Program-made: the position numbers and the translations under genes
Assembly (NCBI RefSeq): GCF_002858765.1
Contig: NZ_PJRP01000007.1
Location: forward strand, 256,745 to 320,744
Reading direction: 5' to 3'
Length of the DNA stretch: 64,000 nucleotides
Source: Cupriavidus pauculus
GTDB taxonomy: Bacteria; Pseudomonadota; Gammaproteobacteria; Burkholderiales; Burkholderiaceae
The notes under the pieces: model-generated
The model's input: the letters and a program-made list of their open reading frames with translations, nothing else
What the model was told of the DNA's origin: nothing
The model's database searches: none
Shown here: piece by piece, positions 17,433-25,966 of the stretch
Position numbering within the stretch: position 1 is the stretch's first letter
How the letters are laid out: every line of letters starts with the position of its first letter

Positions 17433-18195
17433 TGTTTTCATCCTTACGCGCGCTTACTTGATTGCCATTTGACGTAGACGCGCAGTTCGTCATTGACAAG
17501 TTCGCAACCAGCCTCCGATGCGCATAATCACGTCACAAACTGCGTGGGCAACGGTTCAACAGCTGCGTTTACAACAAGGTTAGGAGCGAGGAGACCTTAC
17601 GGCTTTGCGCGGCGTTCCATGGGCTTGGCATTTCATGCCAAGGCTCATGCCGGCGCATGACGAGACATATGAGGTGTCAACGGACAAGCTACGCCAGAAC
17701 TTCGAAGGTGCATTCGGTGAAATCCCACCCGGTCTTGTCACGCAAGGTGACGCCCCTTTTTCGGCCTCACCCCGAAGACTGCTTGTGATGTACAAGCCTA
17801 ACGACACGTCAACAGTGACCGCCCAGGCGCACGTCCACTCCCCGAATGGCGATTGCTATACTCTGGGACCCGAAACCGTCGACACAGAGGGTCGACAGGG
17901 CATTGGCAGCGCGAAAGGCAAGGGAGGCACGCCAAGGAGGGAGTTGAGCGGCTCCGGGAACTAAGGCCTGGCGAATCGACGCTCGGTCCGACGGATCGAC
18001 CCAGCAGTTCGCCGATCCACACCCCTATGGCGGCTTATCCGCATAGCTGGAGCACACAGGCGTGGTCGGTCTGACTCATGGCTGCAAGGTGCCAGCGGGA
18101 ATTCCGATTGAGGAAGACGACGTGCTCTATGCCATAGCAGACACCGAACGACAATAGGGCTAGCAAGTAGACTCGTTGTCTGACAAAGCCTGCGA
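17433..18195. other. intergenic stretch, no supported gene
   Basis: A 119-codon plus frame (17605-17964) and a protein-like phrase at about 18060-18161 (GCKVPAGIPIEEDDVLYAIA) are present, but neither has a credible start or family match. Confidence 0.35.
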
Positions 18196-18663
18196 TCAGG
18201 CATCAAGGACCAGCGAGAACAGCGCGAACGCGCCGAGCGCGGCCAGGATGATGCCAACCCAGTAGGCAAGGTTCCATTGCGGCAGCAGGCCCTCGCGCTG
18301 CAGGGCGCTGACGCGGCGGCGGTGCTGGATCACCGCCGCGATCAGCGCGACCGTTCCGAGCAACACCATGGCCGTGCCGACTGCTCGCGGCGACCAGGTG
18401 CCGCCAAGCCGCCCGACAATCGCGCCGCCGCCGTGCTGCGCTTCCAGATACTGGAAGAACTTCGCCAGCGTGAAGCCGAAGCTGATCATCGACAGCGCGG
18501 TGCGCAACCACGCCATCAGCGTACGCTCGAACGCCAGGAAACTGCGTTCGAGTGCAAGCGTGGTGCGCTGCCGGGCCAGCAGTGTGCTCTCGTTGGGCGT
18601 GGGATTGGACGGCATACCCGGTGGCGGTAGCGTCGCAGGTTCGCCTTCATGAGGACTGGACAT
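18196..18663 (-). CDS. DUF202 (YidH-type) inner-membrane protein
   Basis: The 155-residue protein has a Pro-rich cytosolic head and the DUF202 signature LALERSFLAFERTLMAWLRTALSMISFGF, followed by two more membrane helices (AVGTAMVLLGTVALIAAVIQ and the C-terminal LAYWVGIILAALGAFALFSL). Function is unknown; the family occurs with transporters and sulfatases in many proteobacteria. A GGGAGG box lies eight bases before the ATG at 18663. It is the last gene of a minus-strand group with the arylsulfatase and its maturase, 158 bases downstream of the sulfatase, so an envelope role linked to them is possible. Confidence 0.88.
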   Translation of the reverse strand: MSSPHEGEPATLPPPGMPSNPTPNESTLLARQRTTLALERSFLAFERTLMAWLRTALSMISFGFTLAKFFQYLEAQHGGGAIVGRLGGTWSPRAVGTAMVLLGTVALIAAVIQHRRRVSALQREGLLPQWNLAYWVGIILAALGAFALFSLVLDA

Positions 18664-18821
18664 GGTGGGCACCTCCCGGGCCAGGTGGTCAGGCTATCGT
18701 CGTCCACCCGGCACGTGTGAAGCGGGGCGCGGCATGAACGGCCCCCGGGCTGTGCCGAAGGGTGCTGCCCGGGGCGACATTGTGCGGATCGCCGCCCGGG
18801 GCTCGCGGGACGGGACGCCGG

Positions 18822-20333
18822 TTACCGGCCGCCGCCGCCGGCCGCGTCCATCATCTTGTCGATGACTTGGTCCACGCCGAAGCTGGCTGCCTTCTGCCGC
18901 GGCGGAAATTCCTTGAAGGTCTGCAGGAATTCGGCGACCCCGGCCTGCGCCGGCACCAGGATGAAGACATGGTCGAGCAACCAGTCGTAGTAGGTGTTGG
19001 ACGTGACGTCAGCCCGCTCATAGGGGTCGGTGCGCAGGTTGAAGATTTTGGGCACGCGCAAGGTGACCAGCGGCTCGGCCCAGATCTGCAGGGTCCCCGG
19101 CGTGCGCTGTTCCATGAAGACCACTTTCCAGTTGTCAAAGCGCAGGCACGCCAGGTCGCCATCGTCGGTGAAATAGAGGAAGCCCTTGCGGTCCGGCTTC
19201 TTTGCCTTGCCCGAAAGGTACGGCATCAGGCTGAATCCGTCGAGATGCACTTTGAAGGTCTTGCCGTTGGCCTTGTGCCCCTTCTTCAGCTTCTCCTTGA
19301 TCTCGGGATCGCCCGCCGCGTCGACGATGGTGGGCAGCCAGTCCAGGTGGCTGACGATGTCGTTGCAGACTGTGCCCGGCTTGATCACGCCCGGCCAGCG
19401 CACCATGCATGGCACGCGGTACGCACCCTCCCAATTGGAGTTCTTCTCGTTGCGAAACGGGGTCATGCCCGCGTCCGGCCACGAATTCATGTGCGGGCCG
19501 TTGTCGGTGCTGTACATGACCATGGTGTTGTCCGCGATGCCCAGATCATCCAGCAGTTTGAGCATTTCGCCGATGTGCTTGTCGTGTTCGACCATGCAGT
19601 CATGGTATTCCGACTGCCAGCGCCCCGCCTGGCCACGGACGCGGTCCTCGATGTGGGTGCGGAAGTGCATGTGCGAGGTGTTGAACCACAGGAAGAAGGG
19701 CTTGTCGTCCTTGTGCGCCTTCTCGATGAAGGCCTTGGCCGACTTGAGGAACTCGGTGTCGATGGTCTTCATCCGCTCCTTGGTCAGCGGCCCGGTGTTG
19801 TCGATCTTCTGGCCACCCTTGCCATCGGACCAACAGTGCAGCACGCCCCGTGGCCCGTACTTCTTCCTAAAGTCCGGGAAGTCCTTCGGGTTGGGATAAT
19901 CGGGCAGTTCCGGTTCTTCCTCGGCGTTGAGGTGGTAAAGGTTACCGAAGAATTCGTCAAAGCCGTGCATGGTCGGCAGATGCTCGTCGCGATCGCCGAA
20001 ATGGTTCTTGCCGAACTGGCCCGTGGTATATCCCAGGCCCTTGAGCAGCTCTGGAATGTTCGGGTCCTCGGCACGCATGCCGAGATCCGCACCGGGCAAG
20101 CCTACCTTGGTCAAGCCGGTGCGCAGCCCGCACTGCCCGGTGATGAACGATGCCCGGCCGGCCGTGCAACTTTGCTCGGCATAGTAGTCGGTGAATAGGA
20201 CGCCCTCTTCGGCAATGCGGTCGATGTTCGGAGTGCGGTAGCCCATCATCCCCTTGGTGAAGATGCTGAGGTTGGACTGGCCGATATCGTCGCCCCAGAG
20301 GATCAGGAAGTTCGGTTTTTTCTTCTCTGCCAT
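18822..20333 (-). CDS. arylsulfatase (type I, formylglycine-dependent)
   Basis: The 503-residue enzyme has the sulfatase/alkaline-phosphatase fold: PNFLILWGDDIG metal loop at the N-terminus, the active-site motif C56-T-A-G-R (a C-x-A-x-R form of the usual C-x-P-x-R), TGQFGKNHFGD, and TDNGPHMNSWPD with Asp/Asn metal ligands. C56 must be oxidised to formylglycine. It hydrolyses a sulfate ester; the natural substrate is unknown. No signal peptide is visible, so it appears cytosolic. The gene directly upstream encodes a formylglycine-generating enzyme, its expected activator. A strong GGAG box precedes the ATG. Confidence 0.93.
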   Translation of the reverse strand: MAEKKKPNFLILWGDDIGQSNLSIFTKGMMGYRTPNIDRIAEEGVLFTDYYAEQSCTAGRASFITGQCGLRTGLTKVGLPGADLGMRAEDPNIPELLKGLGYTTGQFGKNHFGDRDEHLPTMHGFDEFFGNLYHLNAEEEPELPDYPNPKDFPDFRKKYGPRGVLHCWSDGKGGQKIDNTGPLTKERMKTIDTEFLKSAKAFIEKAHKDDKPFFLWFNTSHMHFRTHIEDRVRGQAGRWQSEYHDCMVEHDKHIGEMLKLLDDLGIADNTMVMYSTDNGPHMNSWPDAGMTPFRNEKNSNWEGAYRVPCMVRWPGVIKPGTVCNDIVSHLDWLPTIVDAAGDPEIKEKLKKGHKANGKTFKVHLDGFSLMPYLSGKAKKPDRKGFLYFTDDGDLACLRFDNWKVVFMEQRTPGTLQIWAEPLVTLRVPKIFNLRTDPYERADVTSNTYYDWLLDHVFILVPAQAGVAEFLQTFKEFPPRQKAASFGVDQVIDKMMDAAGGGGR

Positions 20334-20426
20334 GGCATTCTCCTTTGCGTCGAAGCCACCCGTCGGTGGCGGATTCTCCCGGAGACCCTTGCGCGCTTCG
20401 CCGCCCGAGTTCTTCTTCTGGTTTGA

Positions 20427-21401
20427 TCAGATGCCCGGGGCGTCGCGTATCACGCAGCGAAAGCCCAGGTGGCACGTGGAGGTGTCCACCGGCTGTGGCA
20501 TCCGCGCGGCGGGCCGGTAGCGCCGGCAGTAGTTCGGCGCGCACAGGTAAGAGCCGCCCTTCATGACTTTGCGCGGGATCCTGAGGTGAGGCGTCCGGTC
20601 GTCAACGCTCGCTTCGAGCGTTGCGCCACGCGGGTTGTCCAGCGTGCAGCAAGCCTTAACGATCTTGCCGTGGTCCTGGTACCAGTCGCTGGTCCACTCC
20701 CAAACGTTACCCGCCATGTCGTGGAGCCCATATCCGTTCGCGGGGTACGCGCCCACCGGCGCGGTCCACTCGAAGCCGTCTTCCAGGAGGTTCTGCCAAG
20801 GGAATTCACCTTGCCAGGTGTTGGCCATATGCTTGCCGCGGGGGGCAAACTGGTCGCCCCACACGAACTCCGCGCCATCGAGTCCGCCCCGCGCGGCGAA
20901 TTCCCACTCGGCTTCCGTCGGCAGGTCCTTGCCCGCCCAGGCCGCATACGCCATGGCATCCTCGTAGGCGACATGCACGACAGGGTGGTCCCACAGGCCC
21001 TTGAGCGAGCTGGCCGGGCCACGCGGGTGACGCCAGTCCGCGCCGGCGGTGTACACCCACCAGTTGTAGTGATTGCGCAGGTCGACGCGACGGGGCGCCT
21101 TGGCAAACATGACGGACGACGGCACCAGCAGTTCCGGCTTGGCGCCGGGGTAGTCCGCCGGATTCGCGGGACGCTCGGCGACGGTAACGTGGCCCGTGGC
21201 ATCGACGAACCGCTTGAACGCCGCGTTCGTGACCGTGTCGAGGTCGATCCAGAAGCTGCCGACGCAGACCTTGTGCGCGGGGGCTTCCTCTGGATAGTGA
21301 CTGTCGGAGCCCATCAGGAACGTACCGCCCGGAATACGGGCCATGCCGGTCATTGGCACGGATTCGTCGACAGGTGTTCCGCTGGACAATGGTTGGGCCA
21401 T
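20427..21401 (-). CDS. formylglycine-generating enzyme (SUMF1 family)
   Basis: The 324-residue protein has the FGE-sulfatase fold: MARIPGGTFLMGSD at the start, LPTEAEWEFAARGG near residue 160, GYGLHDMAGNVWEWTSDWY near 224, and the catalytic segment KGGSYLCAPNYCRRYRPAAR with the copper-binding cysteine pair C287 and C292. It oxidises the sulfatase cysteine to formylglycine using oxygen. It lies 93 bases upstream of the arylsulfatase on the same strand, a dedicated maturase-substrate pair. Having both active-site cysteines separates it from SUMF1-like proteins without oxidase activity. Confidence 0.93.
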   Translation of the reverse strand: MAQPLSSGTPVDESVPMTGMARIPGGTFLMGSDSHYPEEAPAHKVCVGSFWIDLDTVTNAAFKRFVDATGHVTVAERPANPADYPGAKPELLVPSSVMFAKAPRRVDLRNHYNWWVYTAGADWRHPRGPASSLKGLWDHPVVHVAYEDAMAYAAWAGKDLPTEAEWEFAARGGLDGAEFVWGDQFAPRGKHMANTWQGEFPWQNLLEDGFEWTAPVGAYPANGYGLHDMAGNVWEWTSDWYQDHGKIVKACCTLDNPRGATLEASVDDRTPHLRIPRKVMKGGSYLCAPNYCRRYRPAARMPQPVDTSTCHLGFRCVIRDAPGI

Positions 21402-21818
21402 GGGTTACCCGACAGTTGTGGAAGTGACGCTTGATGATGGAACCTGGAAACACTGTTGGCGTGGACAAGATCCGGGGGCGCATGGCTTCGTGTGGGCCGA
21501 CGCTGCGATCTGATCCCACCCATGTTCGGCGGTGGCAGGGAAGAAGCGAAGTGAATTCTTTCTTGACGCAATTAAGCAGCGTCGAAGGCGAGGTAGGTGG
21601 CGGCGTATCGACGGCGCGCTAGCTAGTCCGCGCTGCCACACCCATGCTGGCGGGACATCAGACCAGCGTACCCAGCACCTTCATCAGCACTTCTAAGAGC
21701 GGGGAAATGCAGTGCCGGTTCGGCAAAGGTGTCCTATTGTTGCTGGGCGTTGCGCACGCATGGGTGTGCCGATTGCGGCACTGTCAGATGACCATTGGAT
21801 GCTGATCAGGAGACGTCG
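21402..21818. other. divergent intergenic region
   Basis: This is the space between the minus-strand sulfatase group and the plus-strand membrane protein; promoters for both should lie here. No further gene is seen. Confidence 0.4.
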
Positions 21819-22349
21819 ATGGGAAAGGTAGCCGCCACGCTCAAGCATGAATTCCTGGAAATGCTGCCGCCGACGATCTTCTTTTTCCTGGCGCTCCACA
21901 TCGTGGCGATCATCCGGGCGCTGATGATCCGCGGCTCAGGCATCTCGCTACCAGTGTCCGCGTCTGTCCTGCTGGCCGCACTGATACTGGGCAAGTCCGT
22001 GCTCGTTGCCAACATGCTGCCGTTCATCAACCGCTTTCCCGAGAAGCCGCTGATCTGGAATGTCCTTTGGAAAACCGCGATCTACACGCTGATCGCACTT
22101 TTCGTCCACTACCTGGAGCGGCTGTACGACTACTGGAAGGATGCCTCGGGCCTGGCCGAGGCCAACCAGCAATTGCTGGCGCACATCAACTGGCCACAGT
22201 TCTGGGCCATCCAGATCCTGCTCGTGACATTGATCATCAACTACTGCGTGATCGCCGAACTCGGGCGCGCAATAGGTCGGGAGAAGCTCAAGGCAATTTT
22301 CTTCGGTCCGCTACCTCGAAGTGTCACGGAGAAGCACTCCGTGCCATAG
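21819..22349 (+). CDS. four-helix inner-membrane protein
   Basis: The 176-residue protein has four hydrophobic helices: TIFFFLALHIVAIIRALMI, VSASVLLAALILGKSVLVAN, WKTAIYTLIALFVHYLERLY and QFWAIQILLVTLIINYCVIA. Between the last two is a soluble helix, and the C-terminus is short and basic. It is an inner-membrane protein of no known family to me. The frame opens at 21795, but an AGGAGA box sits five bases before the ATG at 21819. It stands alone, convergent with the repeat protein that follows. Confidence 0.75.
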   Translation: MGKVAATLKHEFLEMLPPTIFFFLALHIVAIIRALMIRGSGISLPVSASVLLAALILGKSVLVANMLPFINRFPEKPLIWNVLWKTAIYTLIALFVHYLERLYDYWKDASGLAEANQQLLAHINWPQFWAIQILLVTLIINYCVIAELGRAIGREKLKAIFFGPLPRSVTEKHSVP

Positions 22350-22377
22350 CCAGATAGTTTCGCTGGCTCGGTCGGGC

Positions 22378-22809
22378 TCAGGCGTAGGCGCCGTCCAGGT
22401 ACGGATCGACGCTGCGTGCCGGATCGGCCGATACGCCGGTGCGGTCCATGCCCGCCACCGTATGCGCGCCGTCGTAGTACGGGCTGCGCGGTTCCTGCAC
22501 CGAGCGGGCACCATCCAGATACGGATCGGCCGAACGGGCCGGCGGGGCCGAGACACCCGTGCGGTCCAGACCCGCCACCGTGCGGGCGCCATCGGTGTAC
22601 GGGCTGCGCGGCTCCTGCACCGAGCGGGCACCGTCGAGGAACGGGTCAGCCGAACGGGCGCCTTCGGTGTACGGATCGCGGGCTTCCGTGGCCGTGCGGG
22701 CACCATCGGTGTACGCGTCGCGGGCGCTCAGGACGGAGGCTTGTGCGCCGGCAGCGGCAGCAACCAGGGCAACGGCGAGAACCAGGCGGGAGGTCAGGGT
22801 CTTGGACAT
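22378..22809 (-). CDS. secreted protein with 40-residue tandem repeats
   Basis: The 143-residue product has a signal peptide (TSRLVLAVALVAAAAGAQA) and a mature region built of PYTDGAR/PYLDGAR units. The larger repeat is 40 residues (DPYLDGARSVQEPRSPY, a DGARTVAG block, then LDRTGVSA), present about twice, preceded by degenerate half units. An AAAGGAAA box precedes the ATG at 22809. The recurring P-Y-x-D-G-A tetrads suggest a regular surface or periplasmic binding array. I recognise no characterised family; similar small repeat proteins are known in Burkholderiales as hypotheticals. Confidence 0.7.
   Translation of the reverse strand: MSKTLTSRLVLAVALVAAAAGAQASVLSARDAYTDGARTATEARDPYTEGARSADPFLDGARSVQEPRSPYTDGARTVAGLDRTGVSAPPARSADPYLDGARSVQEPRSPYYDGAHTVAGMDRTGVSADPARSVDPYLDGAYA
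22390..22660. repeat. 120-base tandem repeat inside a coding region
   Basis: Blocks such as TACGGGCTGCGCGG recur exactly 120 bases apart (22478 and 22598), with flanking blocks in step, giving a little over two units. They encode the 40-residue protein repeat. Confidence 0.7.
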
Positions 22810-23190
22810 GATGGGTTTCCTTTGGATACGTGAGCGGTTTGCAGTCTTGTGATGCCGTGTCAGCGTTCGCGCCGTCGTTTCCGGTGTTGCGTCGCGCTGC
22901 CATGGAACGTATTTAAGTCGGCCCACGTATCGCGCCCGTAGCGACTTGCCGCCGGTTCTGTCTGGACGCGTATCACCGGCCTGCCCGGATACACAGGCGT
23001 ACAAAAAGGGCGCTGGAGTGGAAGCAAAAGCCGGTAAGTGGCGACATAGAAGCAAAAAAGCGCCTCATAAGGCCCAGGCGGTTCAGGTCGCCGTTTTGGC
23101 AACATCCAACGCAGTAGGGCGCGCGATGGCCGTACAGAACGGACAGCGAGCAGGCAGGCGCCCGGCCGGTTGAACCGGCTGGTGACGCGC
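22810..23190. other. intergenic stretch, nothing recognised
   Basis: Short frames only; the long minus-strand frame here is just an upstream extension of the repeat protein. Confidence 0.4.
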
Positions 23191-23298
23191 TCAGGCGAGC
23201 GCGTGGTCGGTCGAGGGTTGCCGGTCGCCCGTGCTGCCCACTTCTATGATCAGTGCGCGCAGGCGCTCGGCCGCGATGGGCTTGTACAGCACGCGCAA
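23191..23298 (-). pseudogene. C-terminal scrap of a receiver (response-regulator) domain
   Basis: The minus frame ends LRVLYKPIAAERLRALIIEV. This matches the last strand and helix of receiver domains, where an invariant Lys followed by Pro (K-P) precedes helix 5. Nothing of the phosphoacceptor region is found upstream. It is probably the tail of a lost sensor-kinase or regulator gene. Confidence 0.45.
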
Positions 23299-23599
23299 GC
23301 CGCTGGGCCATGAGCGGTCATCCAATACGCGGCACGGAAGCGGACGTTCTATCTCGGATCGCCGCCTTCGGCTTCGCATCGGAGTCGGCAAGGCCCGGTA
23401 GCGTGAAGGTGAGCGATGATGTAAATCGCTTGCTGCATGACGGTGTGTTCCGCGTATCGGAAGTCGTCATGCTCGCTCGTGATGCGAAGCGAGCTTGGAC
23501 AATTGAGAAATCCCTAGCTGTTCGTGTTCAGTAGGCGCTCTCCTTGCCTCCCTATTGCAACTCCCAGCCAGACGCCTCTCCGTGGCGTTTTAACAGATG

Positions 23600-23636
23600 A
23601 AAAGAAAGCCGCCCAGCCTGGTAAGGGCTGGCGGCT
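23600..23636 (-). terminator. rho-independent terminator
   Basis: GCCGCCCAGCC and GGCTGGCGGC pair with one bulge around a seven-base loop; on the minus strand the stem is followed by TTTCTTTT. It lies about 70 bases past the stop of the beta-propeller lipoprotein gene at 23704. Confidence 0.8.
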
Positions 23637-23703
23637 CATGTAGCGGCTAACAATCCGTTGACAGCGGTGTTGCCCGTTGGTCAACACCGCCCCATCCCAT
23701 GAA

Positions 23704-25068
23704 TCAAGGGAGCGGAACGTAGGCTGTGGTCATAGCACTCGCGCCTGCTCCGACGACACTATCCTCAGACAAAGGCGTCAGTTCACCCGCCGAGCCGATC
23801 GAATAGCGCGAAACGGAGTTCGCCCCAAGATTGACGGCGTAAATGAACTTCCTGGCCGGATCGAATGCGAGCGCCATTGGTAACTGACCCGTCGGCAAAG
23901 ACGTGCCATTCAGCGCATACCCTGTCACGGGGTCACCAGACGCCCACAAAATGAGATTGCGTCCACTGTCTGCGGCGTAGATATTGATGCCGGACGGATC
24001 CGCCAGAACGGCTGAAATCGGCGTCCCGACCCCCGAATTGAAGCCGCCATTATTGCGCATCACGCCCGATGCATCGAATCGCGCCGTGACAAAGTACCCA
24101 TTGTCGATTCCCTCCACCATAAGGCCTGCGCCAGGGGCAACCGCGACAGCATTGATTCCCCTCGAGGGGCCAATGCCATCCACCAATGTCAGAGAGCCAT
24201 CGACAGGATTGATTAGCGCGGCGTACGCAAAGCCCTCTTGGCTGAGGAAGATTAAATCGTCCGACCACGCCGTAACACGCTTCACCGATGGACCGAACGT
24301 TCCGGTCGCAGTCAGGGAGCCATCGGATTGCATGCTGAAGATGGTCGCTGTTCCGTCGTTGTGAGCGATGTAAGCGAAGCGCCCGGACGGGGTAAAGGCG
24401 ATGCTCGACGGGCCGTTCCCTCCTGTTGGGGTCGTGATTGCCGCCGTACCTGGGAGTGAACCATCGGCACCAATCCGGAACATCGACACGGTGTTGTCGC
24501 CTTGGTTGATCACATAGGCGCGCTTGCCCGTGGGATCAATCGTCAGAGCAACAGGGGATGTACCGGTGGGAATGCTCGGCAAAGCCATAGGCTTTAGGGC
24601 CCCGTCCGCTGCGATCGCAAACTGAGCGATTGTGTTCGACCCCTTGTTCACGACGTAAGCGGCCGCGATGCGGCTGCACGTCACTGAGACCGAAGTGGTG
24701 TCAGCGGCCGCTGTGCCGGTGCCGCTATCCACAGAACAATTTTGCCCGCCTGGCTGAGCAGCTACCGTGACTGCGAAGGGCAAACCACGCTCAACCTTGG
24801 TTGGGAACGTGAATGTGCCGTTTGCTCCGATGGTCACTGCGTCCGAGCCGTTGTTAAGCAGCGTGAGCGTCGTGCTCGGCGCCAGACCGGCGACGCTGCC
24901 GCCGACGGAAAACGTCTGCACGGAAGGAGGCGGTTGCTGGCCGTTCGAGCCGCCTTGCGGCGCTTCGTCTTCCCCACCGCCAGAGCAGGCCAACAGCAGG
25001 ATTGCCAGAGGAAAAAGCGCCGCTGCGCGCTTGAGAGCGACGCGTGTTCGAGAAAAGCTGTTTTTCAT
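23704..25068 (-). CDS. lactonase-type beta-propeller lipoprotein (paralogue)
   Basis: The 454-residue protein has the same architecture as the product of 6124-7464: a lipoprotein signal ending L-L-A-C, a Gly/Pro/Gln linker, an Ig-like domain (VGGSVAGLAPSTTLTLLNNG to VSVTC), and then propeller blades with the motifs IDPTGKRAYVINQGDNTVS, FTPSGRFAYIAHNDG and FDPARKFIYAVNLGANSVS. It is a surface or periplasmic lipoprotein; the ligand or reaction is unknown. Sequence between the two paralogues is divergent outside these motifs. A terminator follows at 23600-23636, making it a single-gene unit. Confidence 0.88.
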   Translation of the reverse strand: MKNSFSRTRVALKRAAALFPLAILLLACSGGGEDEAPQGGSNGQQPPPSVQTFSVGGSVAGLAPSTTLTLLNNGSDAVTIGANGTFTFPTKVERGLPFAVTVAAQPGGQNCSVDSGTGTAAADTTSVSVTCSRIAAAYVVNKGSNTIAQFAIAADGALKPMALPSIPTGTSPVALTIDPTGKRAYVINQGDNTVSMFRIGADGSLPGTAAITTPTGGNGPSSIAFTPSGRFAYIAHNDGTATIFSMQSDGSLTATGTFGPSVKRVTAWSDDLIFLSQEGFAYAALINPVDGSLTLVDGIGPSRGINAVAVAPGAGLMVEGIDNGYFVTARFDASGVMRNNGGFNSGVGTPISAVLADPSGINIYAADSGRNLILWASGDPVTGYALNGTSLPTGQLPMALAFDPARKFIYAVNLGANSVSRYSIGSAGELTPLSEDSVVGAGASAMTTAYVPLP

Positions 25069-25966
25069 GAACCCTCAGGTAGCGAAAATTTTTGGCGCTG
25101 CCCCGCTTCTGCTTGCGACAAGGGCCAGCAACCGAGTGTCGTTCCATAATGACAACAGGCGTCAATGCTCAAGGACGTCGGCCGGTTTCTACTAAATTGG
25201 TTCGGCTACTTCCCTCGTGGCCCGACTTTCTGTGGGATATATGCACATCTTGATAACGGCGACACTTGTCTGGACTTTAGCCAGGACCGACCACGCAGGA
25301 ATACCGTCGGTTCCATCGGGGGAGTTCGGCGGTTGATTGTGTCGCAAGCCATCTCCTCCAATAAGCAAGCCGCCAGCCTGTGAGGGGGCGGGCGGCGGCG
25401 ATGACTGAGGCTCGCGTCGGGCTGGCAGCCGCTCATACCCAAAAGCGCTTACATACATCGACTCTTCGCGCGGAGGAACTCGCGGCCGCCGCGCCTGAGG
25501 GTATAGATGCTTATTGAACGTGCGGCAAACGCGTCTATGTGCCGATTCTGACGGGCCTCGATGAAGTGGTTCAGGGCCTGTCCCGAGCTGTGTGTCGTAC
25601 GTTGGCGGGGGCTATGGCATCGCCACCATGTCTTCAATAGGTACGTCAATGGGTCGGTCGCCCCGACCGAGGTAGCCTGAGGGCAGAGACCGGATCGCTC
25701 CACGGCGGCACCACCCGCGCGGCTTCCGCCTCCGTCACTACTTCCAGCGCGCGCCACGTCAGCGTAACGTCAACGTGCCCGTACACATGGACCAGATCAT
25801 GACTGCCGGGATAGCGCGTGGGCGCCGCAACGTGTGCGGACCGTTTGGTCAATCCCTCTGTTTAGCAGGATGGCCGCACACGCGACCCATTGCTACCGTC
25901 TGCCTCCGAGCCCGGTGTACCTGGTACCCCGGCAGCACAACCACAAATCGGGAAGAAGGGGTAGCA
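25069..25966. other. intergenic stretch with possible HepT-like debris
   Basis: Short frames only. One minus-strand phrase (25718-25816) is listed separately as a possible DUF86 fragment. Confidence 0.35.
25718..25816 (-). pseudogene. possible DUF86/HepT C-terminal fragment
   Basis: The phrase HDLVHVYGHVDVTLTWRALE resembles the R-N-x-L-I-H-x-Y-x-x-V-D-x-x-x-V-W motif at the end of HepT-type (DUF86) toxins, although the catalytic Arg is replaced. No start, no upstream domain and no MNT antitoxin gene are present. The call is tentative. Confidence 0.3.

Noticed and set aside
17605..17964. 119-codon plus-strand frame
   Set aside because: Some protein-like composition, but the start lacks a ribosome-binding site, an antisense frame of similar quality exists, and no family is recognised.
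18762..20198. 478-codon open frame on the plus strand
   Set aside because: Lies wholly antisense to the arylsulfatase, whose motifs and ribosome-binding site are clear; it is a high-GC shadow.
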